From assembly GCA_964388085.1 (NCBI GenBank), contig CAYLZW010000052.1, positions 1 through 26,145 on the forward strand: a DNA stretch of 26,145 nucleotides. The letters are read 5' to 3'. Positions within the stretch are counted from its first letter, which is position 1. Each line of letters starts with the position of its first letter. The notes below the pieces were generated by a model. That model made no database searches, was not told the DNA's origin, and saw only the letters and a program-made list of their open reading frames with translations. The position numbers and the translations under genes are program-made. Source of the stretch: CAYLZW01 sp964388085 (GTDB lineage: Bacteria > Myxococcota > UBA727 > CAYLZW01). Shown here piece after piece: positions 1 to 8,414 of this stretch.

Positions 1-1
1 G

Positions 2-3000
2 CCCTACTTCGGCGACCTCGAGGACATGAGCTACGCCGAGGTGCTGCAGCGCTTCGTCGAGCTGACCTGCATCGGTCGCGGCAGCGCTTACGAGGACGGG
101 CCCTGGCCCGACGTCAGCTACCGCCGTCGCTTCGAGGACCTGCTGCGCCGCAGCGAAGAGCGCTTCGTCGGCGCGCGGACCCTGCGCTCGCTGCTCGATG
201 AGGAGCCTGGATCGGACGCGCCCTTCGCCGCGCTCGAGGCGCTCTCGGCTCGCTTCCCCGAGCTGAGCTCCGCCCGCCTTCACCCCGACGACGTGCGCTT
301 CTTCCTCGAGCTGTGCCGCCGTCCGGGCAAGCCCGTGTGCTTCGTGCCCGTGCTCGACGAGAACGTGCGCCGCTGGTTCAAGGCCGACAGCCTGTGGCAG
401 GCGCACGACGGGCGCTATCCGGCCCACGCCGTGCTCGCGATCCCCGGGCCGCGCGCGGTCCAGGGCATCGAGCGCGCCGACGAGCCGGTGGCGGAGGTGC
501 TCGGCGGCTTCGCTCGTCACCTCGTGGAGCGCCTGAGCGCGCTCGCCGTCGAGCAGCACGCCTGTGCAGCGCTGGCCGACATCGCCGCCGCCACCACGCC
601 GCCAAAGGCAAGCGGCACCCTCGTGCCGAGCGGCGAGGAGGTCGAGCAGCCCGAGGCGTGGTTCACGCGCCTCCGCCAGCTCGGCCGCGGCGCGCTCGCC
701 GCCGCCATCGGCGAGCCGAACGCCTTCGTCGTCGCGCCCGGCGCCGACCGCTCCGCTCCCACGCGCCTGTTCACGAGCCCGCTGCGCGCGCTGCTGCGTC
801 CCACCGCCGGCGCGTCCTTCCGCTTCTCCGTCGATGACGAGGGCCGCTTGAGCGAGCTGCGCTCCTTGACGCCGGAGGGCCGCGACGCCGCGCGCCTGTG
901 CTTGCGCGACGACCAGCTCTCGGTCGCCTTGCTCGCGCGCCGGCCCGGGTTCGGCGGCGAGCCGGAGCAGGAGCTCGCGCTCGATCTGGGGCTCTCGTGG
1001 GTGGAGCCCAACGTCACGCGGGGGACCGCCTGGCTGCGCTGGGATCGGGAGCGTTACCTCGACGCACAGCTCGCGTTCTACGGGCGCGTGCTCTTCGGCG
1101 AGGAGGTGGTGCCGGTGGCGCCGTTCAGCGAGGCCACGAGCGCCACGACGCTGCCCGGCGAGCAGCTCGCCGCGTTCCGGGCGGCGACGCGCGATGACAC
1201 GCGCGGCATCTCTCCCCAGCTTGCCTTCCCCCTCGTCTGGAAGGGCGTGTTCGCCGCCTTGGCCGGCGCGCGCGCCGACGTGCTGAAGCTCGTGCACGAG
1301 GACAACGCCATCGAGTGCACGGCCGCGTGGCCGCCGCGCGACGAGGAGCCGCTCGCGGTGTCCGCGCGCGTCACGGAGCTCGAGCACCTGCCGGCGGGGC
1401 GCCGCGTGTCGACCCGCGCCGAGCTGCGTCGCGCCGGCAGCGCCGAGCTGCTCGCCGTCGTGAGCAGCCGCTTCTTCATTCGCGACACTGTCGATCTGAC
1501 GCCCGGTCTCGTCGAGCGGCGCTTCGCGCACGTCAGCCGCGTGCGGCTGCGCGATGAGTCGGACGTGAGCTTCCTCACGGCGCAGCCCTGGTGGAGCGGA
1601 CGGGCCGCGCTCCACGCGGGTGATCACATCCATATTTCTGTGGATATCGAAGAGAGCCGTGACCAAAACGGCGCGCGCTCGTTCGCGGCTCGCGGCGAAG
1701 CGCGCCGCGGGGAGCAGCTCGTGGGCACGCTCGAGCTCGTCCACGAGACGTCCGCCGAGGCGCACCCGGTGCTCGAGGCGCTCGCGCTGCTCGAGGCGGA
1801 GGGCGGCGCGCTCGTCGCCGCGGAGGGAGAGGTCGGCAAGAAGCGCATCGCCGCCCCCCGGCGCCTCGAGGCCTACGCGGCCGCCAGCGGTGACCGGAAC
1901 CCGCTGCACACCGAGATCGGCGTCGCGCGCTTCGCGGGCTTCGACGCCCCCATCGTGCACGGCATGTGGACGGCGTCCGCGGCGCTGCACCGGGTGGCCC
2001 GCCTCGCGGCCGGCGGCCACAGCGAGCGCGTGCGTCGCTTCTTCGTGCAGCTCACCTCGCCGGTCGCGCTCGGCGAGGAGCTCCACGTCGTCGTGCGCGC
2101 CGCCGGGGTCCGAGACGGTGAGCGTCACCTCGCGGTGGAGGTGCTCGCCGGCGCCTCGGCCCGGCCGGTGCTCACGGGCGAGGCGATCATCGCCGCGCCG
2201 CGGACCGCGTACGTCTTTCCCGGGCAGGGCATCCAGACGCCCGGCATGGGCATGGAGAGCTACGCGCGCTCGAAGGCGGCCAGGGCCGTGTGGGACGAGG
2301 CGGACAGCGTCTGTAAGCGCCGCTTCGGCTTCTCGCTGCTCGACGTCGTGCGCCAAAACCCGCGCGAGCTGTGGGTGCAGGGCGAGCGCGTGGCGCACCC
2401 CGAGGGGGTGCTCTTCCTGACGCAGTTCACGCAGGTGGCCATGGCGGTCATGGCCGTGGCGCAGGCGCGAGAGCTCGAGGAGCAGGGACTGCTCGTGCCG
2501 GGCGCGCGCTTCGCGGGGCACAGCCTCGGCGAGTACAGCGCGCTCGCGGCGCTCTCGGGGGTCATGCCGCTCGAGGGCGTGGTCAGCATCGTCTACCACC
2601 GCGGGCTCACCATGGACCGCCTCGTGGCGCGCGACGAAGAGGGCCGCTCTCCGTACGCCATGGGCGTGGTCCGGCCGCACTACGCGAAGCTCGACGAGGC
2701 CGGCACCTTCGCGCTCGTCGACGAGGTGCGCCGCGAGAGCGGGCTGCCCATCGAGGTGGTGAACCACAACGTGCGTGGACGCCAGTACAGCGTGACCGGC
2801 CACAAGGACGCGCTGCGCGTGCTGAAGGAGAGGCTCGGCGCCGCCTGGGTGGACGTCCCCGGCATCGACGTACCCTTCCACTCGACGCTGCTGCGCGACG
2901 GCGTAGACGCCTTCCGGCGCACGCTCGACGAGGCGATGCCCGAGCGAAGCGATCCGAGCGCGCTCGAGCACCGCTATCTGCCGAACCTGACGGGGACGCT

Positions 3001-6000
3001 GTTCGCGCTCGACGATCGCTTCTTCGACGACGTCGAGGAGGCGTGCGCTTCCCCGAAGGTAGCCGCGTGGCGAAGGGCGCTGCGCGAGGGCGCCGATCGC
3101 GGCCGCCTGGCCCGCGAGGTGCTCGTCGAGGTGCTCGCCTATCAGTTCGCCTCTCCCGTGCGCTGGATCCAGACCCAGGAGCGTCTCTTCGATGGTCTCA
3201 AAGCCGTCGAGACGTACGTGGAGGTGGGCGCCGCGCACCAGCCCACGCTCGCGAACATGGCGCGGGCCACGCTGGCGTCGTCCGCGTCCACCCCGGCGGC
3301 GCCGCGCGTGCTGCACAGCGAGCTCGATCGCGCGTCCCTCGCGGGCCCGCTCGACGTCGAGGACGATCCGGCCCCGAACGCGCCCGTGACGGCGGCGCCG
3401 GCAGCCGACGAGGGCGAAGCTCCGGCGCTGGTGGCCACGCCGGCGACGCCGGCACCGGAGGCCCTGCCCGCCCCGGCGGCCCCGAGCGCGCAGCAGGCCA
3501 CGGCGGCGACGCTGCCGCCCGTCTCCCTCGTCGAGGACGGGGTCCGTACGCTGCTCGCCCTGCAGACCAAGCGGCGCCTCGAGCAGGTGCCTCTCGGGGA
3601 CAGCCTCGACGCCCTGCTCGGCGGCAACTCCGCGAGGCGCAACCAGGTGCTCGCCGACCTCGCCGCGGAGCTCGAGGCGCGCGCGGTGGACGGCGCCCAC
3701 GAGATGCCGCTCGTCCGTCTCGTGGACGCGCTCGCGGACAAGGCCGACGCCTACACCGGCAGCGGGCCGTACCTCAGCAAGGCGCGCGCGACGACGCTGT
3801 CTCGTGCGCTCGGCGCCGCCGGCGTCGATGAGGCGCAGATCGAGCGCTATCTGCGCGAGACCTGGCAGCTCGAAGGCGCGCACGTCGTCGTCGTCCTGAA
3901 CCGCTGCACGCTGGCGGCGCGAGAGGGTGACTCCACGGCCGGCGGTCCGCTCTCGCAGGCGCCGAGCGGCCAGCTCGGCGACAAGGCCTCTGCCTTCGGC
4001 TGGGTCGATGACGTCGTCGCGTCCTGGGCGCGGGAGCTCGGCCTCTCGCTGTCGAAGCCGAGCGCCGGCGAGAGCGCCGTGGCGATCGACTCCGGAGCGC
4101 TCGCGGACCTCGAGGATCGGGTGCTCGGCGACGACGGGGCGCTGCAGCGAGCGCTGCGCGCGGCGGCGGCGGAGCTCGGCGTCGCCTTCCGCTCCTCGGG
4201 CGCGCCCGACGCCGCCCGCGAGGAGATGCAGGCGCGCCTCGCGCGCTTCGAGGACGAGCACGGCGAGGCCTACGAGGCTGCCCTGGCGCCGCGCTTCGAC
4301 GCCAAGAAGCACGTGGCGTTCACCTCCTGGTGGGCCTGGGGGCGCCGCGATCTGCTCGCGCTCGAGGCGCGCGCCCGCCGGCAGGAGCGCCTGAGCGCGG
4401 CCGAGCTCTCCCGCGTGGGCGGCCGGCTCGACGAGGCGGGGCTGCGGCTGGCGGCCTTCCTCGAAGGCAAGGCGCGCGCGGACGGGCGGCTCGACGTCGT
4501 CACCGCGCTGCAGGCCATCCAGAGCGCAGCCGGCCGGGCGGTCGCCTTCCGGCCGGCGCTCACGGGCGAGCGCCCGCTGGTCGACGTCGACGAGCGCGGC
4601 GAGCTGCACGTGCGCAGCACGCCGCGTGACAACGAGCCGAGCGCGGCGGCGTTCGTGGACCGTCTCGCCGCCGAGGGGCACCTCACGGAGGAGCTCGCGG
4701 CGTCGCTCGGACGGCTCGCGGCCGAAGGCGGCTCGTTCGCCGGCAAGACCGCCGTCGTCACCGGCGCGGGCGCGGGCTCCATCGCGCTCGAGGTCGTCAA
4801 GGCGCTGCTGCAAGGGGGGGCGCGTGTCGTCGTCACCACGTCGGGCTACAGCGCCGGGCGGGTGCGGGCGTTCAAGGGCGTTTACCAGGAGCACGCCGCG
4901 GCGGGCGCGGAGCTGCACGTCGTGCCCGCGAACCAGGGCTCGTTCGTCGACGTGGATGCGCTGTGCGCGTGGCTCTCCTCGGCGGAGAAGGAGCGCGTCG
5001 GCTCGAGCGAGCGCACGCTCAAGGAGCCCTGGGTGCCGGACCTGCTCGTGCCCTTCGGCGCCGTCGGCGAGACCGCCAGCCTGACGGAGCTCGGTGGCCG
5101 CTCGCTCGCGACGCTGCGCGTGCTGGTGCTCGGCGTCGAGCGGCTCATCGCGCGCCTGGCCGAGCGCGTGCGGGACGGCGGCCGGCCGGGCCAGCGCCTG
5201 CACGTGCTGCTTCCACTGTCACCGAACCATGGAACTTTTGGCGGGGACGGCGTCTATGGCGAGAGCAAGGCCGCTCTCGAGGCGCTGCTCGAGCGCTGGC
5301 GCTCGGAGCAGGACGCCTGGGGGCGCTACGCCTCGCTGGCGGGCGCGCGCATCGGGTGGGTGCGCGGCACCGGCCTCATGCAGCAGAACGACGCCCTGGC
5401 GGCGCTGCTCGAGGACGAAGGGCTGCGCACCTTCTCGGCCGAGGAGATGGGTCTTTTGCTGACGGGGCTGTGCAGCGACGACGTCGCCGCGCGCGCGGCG
5501 CGGCGCCCCTTGCTCGCGGATCTCACCGGCGGCCTCGCGCAGGTCGAGGACCTCGGCGAGCGCCTGCGCGCGGGACGCGAGCGCCTCGAGGGCCGCTCGC
5601 GCTATCTGCGGCGGCTCCACGAGCTGAACGAGGCCTTGGCCAAGGCGCTCGGCCGTACGCGTCCGACGGACGAGCAGCGCGCGCTGCGCCCCCGGGTTCG
5701 CCCGACCGTGAACGTGCCCGTGCCGACGGAGCAGGATCTCGAGTCTTTGCCCGAGCTCGACCACCTGGACCTCGGCCGCGTCGTCGTCATCGCGGGCTAT
5801 GGCGAGGTCGGCCCGTGGGGTAGCGCGCGCACGCGCTGGGACATCGAGAAGGACGGCGTGCTCTCGCTCGAGGGCATCACCGAGCTCGCCTGGACCATGG
5901 GCCTCATCGTGCCGGCCGAGGGCGGCGGCTTCACAGACGCCGAGAGCAAGAAGCCCGTGCACGAGGACGAGCTGCACGCGAAGTACGAGCAGCGCATCCT

Positions 6001-7858
6001 CGAGCACAGCGGCGTGCGCGTCACCGATCCCTCCGTGGTCGGCTTCGATCCATCGGCGCTGGTCCGCCTCGTGGAGGTGCACCTCGACCGTGACTTCCTG
6101 TTCCCGGTGCCCGACCGCGACGTGGCGCTCGCCATCCAGCGCGAGGATCCGGACAACAGCGAGATCGTCGAGGAGAACGGCCGCGTCAGCGTGCTGCGAA
6201 AGCGTGGCGCGATCGTGCGCGTGCCGTCGGCGCTCAAGATCGATCGCCGCGTAACGGGCCAGGTCCCCTCGGGCTGGGACGCCGCGCGCTTCGGCGTGCC
6301 GCCCGACATGGTCGAGCAGGTCGACCCCGTGACGCTCTACTGCCTCTTGTCGACGGCGGAGGCGTTCCTCAGCGCCGGCGTCGAGCCCGACGAGATCTAC
6401 CGCTGGATCCATCCGGCGCGCGTGGGCGTCACCGTGGGCACCGGCATCGGCGGCATGAAGAAGCTCCACCGCCTGCACCGCGACTTCTACAACGGCGCCG
6501 AGCGACAGAACGACACGCTGCAGGAGACGCTCATCAACGTCATCGGCGGCTACATCGTCCAGAGCTACCTCGGCTCCTACGGCGCCATGAGCTTCCCCGT
6601 CGGCGCCTGTGCGACGGGCGGCCTCAGCGTCACCGAGGGCTGCGAGCGCATCCTGTCCGGAGCCGCGGACCTCGTCGTCGCCGGTGGCGCCGACGATCTC
6701 TCCGAGGCCGGCCTCATCGGCTTCGCGGACATGGGCGCGACGGCGAACACGGACGAGCTGGCCGAGCGCGGCGTGGAGCCCCGGCATATGTCGCGGCCGA
6801 GCGATCGCCGTCGTCGGGGCTTCGTGGAGGCGCACGGCGCGGGCGCGATGTTGCTCGTGCGCGCATCAAAGGCCCTCGAGATGGGGCTGCCGGTGTACGG
6901 CGTGGTCGCGTACGCGGGCACCTTCGGCGACGGGCTGCAGAAGTCGGTCCCGGCGCCGGGCCAAGGCGCGCTCGCGGCGGGCGCGGAGCTTCAGCGCGAC
7001 TCGCGCGACGCCAGGGACGCCTGCGCTTTCCTCGAGCGTCGTCGTCGCGTGGCGGCGATCCTGGAGAAGCGGCCGGCGCTGGTGGAGGCGCTCGGCGCCC
7101 TTGAGGCCGACCGCCTCATCGACGTCGCGCGCAGGGAGCACGCGCACGAGTACTACCGCGGCCGAGACGACGTGTCCCCGCTGCGCGGCGCGCTCGGTGT
7201 GCTCGGCCTGACGCCCGACGACGTCGGCGTGGTGTCGAAGCATGACAGCTCCACGCAGGCCAACGACGAGAACGAGGCGCGCCTGCACTCCTCGCTCGCG
7301 AGCGCCATGGGACGCACGAGCGGGAACCCGCTGCTCGTCATCTCGCAGAAGGCGCTCACCGGGCACCCGAAGGGCGCGGCGGCGTCGTGGCAGATGAACG
7401 GCCTCCTGCAGGCCATGGCCGACGGGATCGTGCCGCCGAACGCGTCGCTCGAGGACGTGTCCCCGGAGCTGCGCGCGTTCCCGGACCTCGTCATGTCGGA
7501 CCGCGCGCTCGAGGTCGGCTGGGAGCGCATGAAGGCGGGCCTCGTCACCACGCTCGGCTTCGGGCACGTGAGCGCGCTCGTGTGCCTCGCGCACCCGTTC
7601 CTGTTCTGGCGCATGCTGTCCGAGGACGAGCGCGCCGGGTACCAGGAGCGGATGAGCCGCCGGCAGTCGCTCGCGACGACGAAGCTGCAGGCGGTGCTCG
7701 CCGGCCGCCGCCCGCTCTACCAGCGGCGCGAAGAGCGGCCCTTCGTGGGCAAGCTCGGGGACGCCGCGCACGCGGCCCACGAGACGCGCGTGCTGCTCGA
7801 CGCGGGCGCTCGCGTCGACGCTGCCAGCGGGCGCTTCCCGTCGGAGCGCGCTCCGTGA
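2..7858 (+). CDS. fas: Type I fatty acid synthase, 5' truncated by window edge
   Basis: Cytosolic megasynthase making long acyl chains from acetyl- and malonyl-CoA. The frame is open from base 2 and the residues before the first Met (base 26) continue the family, so the true start lies upstream together with the expected acetyltransferase and enoyl reductase parts. Numbering from the Met at base 26: hot-dog/meander region to about 600; MaoC-type dehydratase about 610-725 with GDRNPLH (D623, H628); malonyl/palmitoyl transferase about 735-1110 with GHSLGEY (Ser833) and His952 in VPFHS; Ala/Pro-rich linker about 1115-1165; ACP with GGNS (Ser1202 as phosphopantetheine site); ketoreductase about 1570-1850 with VVTGAGAGS and YGESK (Tyr1744, Lys1748); ketosynthase about 1914-2560 with GACATG (Cys2195), SKHDSS (His2406) and TGHPKGAA (His2447, Lys2449). 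The domain order matches actinobacterial FAS-I. There is no C-terminal PPT; acpS follows with a 4-base overlap. The catalytic residues I looked for in these domains are present. Confidence 0.96.
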   Translation, partial: PYFGDLEDMSYAEVLQRFVELTCIGRGSAYEDGPWPDVSYRRRFEDLLRRSEERFVGARTLRSLLDEEPGSDAPFAALEALSARFPELSSARLHPDDVRFFLELCRRPGKPVCFVPVLDENVRRWFKADSLWQAHDGRYPAHAVLAIPGPRAVQGIERADEPVAEVLGGFARHLVERLSALAVEQHACAALADIAAATTPPKASGTLVPSGEEVEQPEAWFTRLRQLGRGALAAAIGEPNAFVVAPGADRSAPTRLFTSPLRALLRPTAGASFRFSVDDEGRLSELRSLTPEGRDAARLCLRDDQLSVALLARRPGFGGEPEQELALDLGLSWVEPNVTRGTAWLRWDRERYLDAQLAFYGRVLFGEEVVPVAPFSEATSATTLPGEQLAAFRAATRDDTRGISPQLAFPLVWKGVFAALAGARADVLKLVHEDNAIECTAAWPPRDEEPLAVSARVTELEHLPAGRRVSTRAELRRAGSAELLAVVSSRFFIRDTVDLTPGLVERRFAHVSRVRLRDESDVSFLTAQPWWSGRAALHAGDHIHISVDIEESRDQNGARSFAARGEARRGEQLVGTLELVHETSAEAHPVLEALALLEAEGGALVAAEGEVGKKRIAAPRRLEAYAAASGDRNPLHTEIGVARFAGFDAPIVHGMWTASAALHRVARLAAGGHSERVRRFFVQLTSPVALGEELHVVVRAAGVRDGERHLAVEVLAGASARPVLTGEAIIAAPRTAYVFPGQGIQTPGMGMESYARSKAARAVWDEADSVCKRRFGFSLLDVVRQNPRELWVQGERVAHPEGVLFLTQFTQVAMAVMAVAQARELEEQGLLVPGARFAGHSLGEYSALAALSGVMPLEGVVSIVYHRGLTMDRLVARDEEGRSPYAMGVVRPHYAKLDEAGTFALVDEVRRESGLPIEVVNHNVRGRQYSVTGHKDALRVLKERLGAAWVDVPGIDVPFHSTLLRDGVDAFRRTLDEAMPERSDPSALEHRYLPNLTGTLFALDDRFFDDVEEACASPKVAAWRRALREGADRGRLAREVLVEVLAYQFASPVRWIQTQERLFDGLKAVETYVEVGAAHQPTLANMARATLASSASTPAAPRVLHSELDRASLAGPLDVEDDPAPNAPVTAAPAADEGEAPALVATPATPAPEALPAPAAPSAQQATAATLPPVSLVEDGVRTLLALQTKRRLEQVPLGDSLDALLGGNSARRNQVLADLAAELEARAVDGAHEMPLVRLVDALADKADAYTGSGPYLSKARATTLSRALGAAGVDEAQIERYLRETWQLEGAHVVVVLNRCTLAAREGDSTAGGPLSQAPSGQLGDKASAFGWVDDVVASWARELGLSLSKPSAGESAVAIDSGALADLEDRVLGDDGALQRALRAAAAELGVAFRSSGAPDAAREEMQARLARFEDEHGEAYEAALAPRFDAKKHVAFTSWWAWGRRDLLALEARARRQERLSAAELSRVGGRLDEAGLRLAAFLEGKARADGRLDVVTALQAIQSAAGRAVAFRPALTGERPLVDVDERGELHVRSTPRDNEPSAAAFVDRLAAEGHLTEELAASLGRLAAEGGSFAGKTAVVTGAGAGSIALEVVKALLQGGARVVVTTSGYSAGRVRAFKGVYQEHAAAGAELHVVPANQGSFVDVDALCAWLSSAEKERVGSSERTLKEPWVPDLLVPFGAVGETASLTELGGRSLATLRVLVLGVERLIARLAERVRDGGRPGQRLHVLLPLSPNHGTFGGDGVYGESKAALEALLERWRSEQDAWGRYASLAGARIGWVRGTGLMQQNDALAALLEDEGLRTFSAEEMGLLLTGLCSDDVAARAARRPLLADLTGGLAQVEDLGERLRAGRERLEGRSRYLRRLHELNEALAKALGRTRPTDEQRALRPRVRPTVNVPVPTEQDLESLPELDHLDLGRVVVIAGYGEVGPWGSARTRWDIEKDGVLSLEGITELAWTMGLIVPAEGGGFTDAESKKPVHEDELHAKYEQRILEHSGVRVTDPSVVGFDPSALVRLVEVHLDRDFLFPVPDRDVALAIQREDPDNSEIVEENGRVSVLRKRGAIVRVPSALKIDRRVTGQVPSGWDAARFGVPPDMVEQVDPVTLYCLLSTAEAFLSAGVEPDEIYRWIHPARVGVTVGTGIGGMKKLHRLHRDFYNGAERQNDTLQETLINVIGGYIVQSYLGSYGAMSFPVGACATGGLSVTEGCERILSGAADLVVAGGADDLSEAGLIGFADMGATANTDELAERGVEPRHMSRPSDRRRRGFVEAHGAGAMLLVRASKALEMGLPVYGVVAYAGTFGDGLQKSVPAPGQGALAAGAELQRDSRDARDACAFLERRRRVAAILEKRPALVEALGALEADRLIDVARREHAHEYYRGRDDVSPLRGALGVLGLTPDDVGVVSKHDSSTQANDENEARLHSSLASAMGRTSGNPLLVISQKALTGHPKGAAASWQMNGLLQAMADGIVPPNASLEDVSPELRAFPDLVMSDRALEVGWERMKAGLVTTLGFGHVSALVCLAHPFLFWRMLSEDERAGYQERMSRRQSLATTKLQAVLAGRRPLYQRREERPFVGKLGDAAHAAHETRVLLDAGARVDAASGRFPSERAP

Positions 7859-8268
7859 TCCTCGGGCTCGGCATGGACCTCGTCTCGCTGCCGAGCTTCG
7901 AGGAGCTCCTCGCGGACGAGCACAGCGCCTTCGCGGAGGCCACCTTCACGAAGGAGGAGGTGGCCTACGCCGAGGACGGCCGCGGGCGTCGCGCGGAGCA
8001 CCTGGCGGCCCGCTTCGCGGCGAAGGAGGCGGCGCTCAAGGCCCTCGACAGCGCCTGCCTGCTCGCGGGGATCCATCCGCCTGCCGTCGCTTTGAGAGAC
8101 ATCGAAGTGAAGCGCGACCTGCGCGGCCGGCCGGCGCTGCACCTGAGCGGAGGCGCGGCCTCGCTCGCCGAGCGCGTGGGGGCGGACCGCGCTCATCTGA
8201 CGCTCACGCACGACGGGGACGTCGCCGGCGCCGTGGTCGTCTTCGAGCGCCTGGACGCCTCCAGCTGA
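7855..8268 (+). CDS. acpS: Holo-[acyl-carrier-protein] synthase (AcpS-type PPTase)
   Basis: Transfers 4'-phosphopantetheine from CoA to the ACP serine, presumably Ser1202 of the upstream FAS. It is 137 residues long, close to the 120-140 usual for AcpS. GLGMDLV near the N-terminus supplies the Mg-binding Asp8. RFAAKEAALKAL carries the conserved KEA (Lys57, Glu58). The C-terminal LTLTHDGDVAGAVVVFE matches the last AcpS strands. I chose the GTG at 7855 because it places the motif at the family's usual distance from the start and overlaps the FAS stop as GTGA, implying translational coupling. A larger upstream in-frame extension is only the FAS gene in another frame. The fas-acpS pairing is known from mycobacteria and relatives; in fungi the same activity is fused to the synthase. 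Confidence 0.94.
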   Translation: MILGLGMDLVSLPSFEELLADEHSAFAEATFTKEEVAYAEDGRGRRAEHLAARFAAKEAALKALDSACLLAGIHPPAVALRDIEVKRDLRGRPALHLSGGAASLAERVGADRAHLTLTHDGDVAGAVVVFERLDASS

Positions 8269-8414
8269 GCCGCCGGGCTCTCGACGCTGTGAGCCCCGTC
8301 AACAAGCGCGTCTGCGGTACGTCACACATCTCCCCGGTGTGCCGCACGCCCCGGTTGCCCCACTCCGACACGGCTGCGAGTCCGGTCCGACCCCCGACCG
8401 GGAGCTGGATCGCC
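8269..8414 (+). other. Intergenic region between acpS and lipoprotein gene
   Basis: 146 bases with no gene. TGCGG (8313-8317) and CACAC (8323-8327) can pair with GTGTG (8337-8341) and CCGCA (8342-8346), forming a bulged hairpin about 45 bases after the acpS stop. No T-run follows, so a rho-independent terminator is doubtful. The promoter of the downstream lipoprotein gene should lie here, but I see no clear box. Confidence 0.3.

Noticed and set aside
26..28. ATG at 26 as the start of the FAS gene
   Set aside because: The frame is open to base 2 and the residues before it (PYFGDLED) continue the conserved family sequence; the gene begins upstream of the window.
5219..6835. Long minus-strand open frame (538 codons) inside the FAS gene
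   Set aside because: It lies wholly opposite a conserved enzyme domain. Its text is His/Arg/Ala-rich with no motif, as expected from an antisense frame in GC-rich DNA.
8289..8414. GTG 8289 as start of the Cys-rich lipoprotein
   Set aside because: It adds 42 residues with no family features and buries the lipoprotein signal that begins at ATG 8415.
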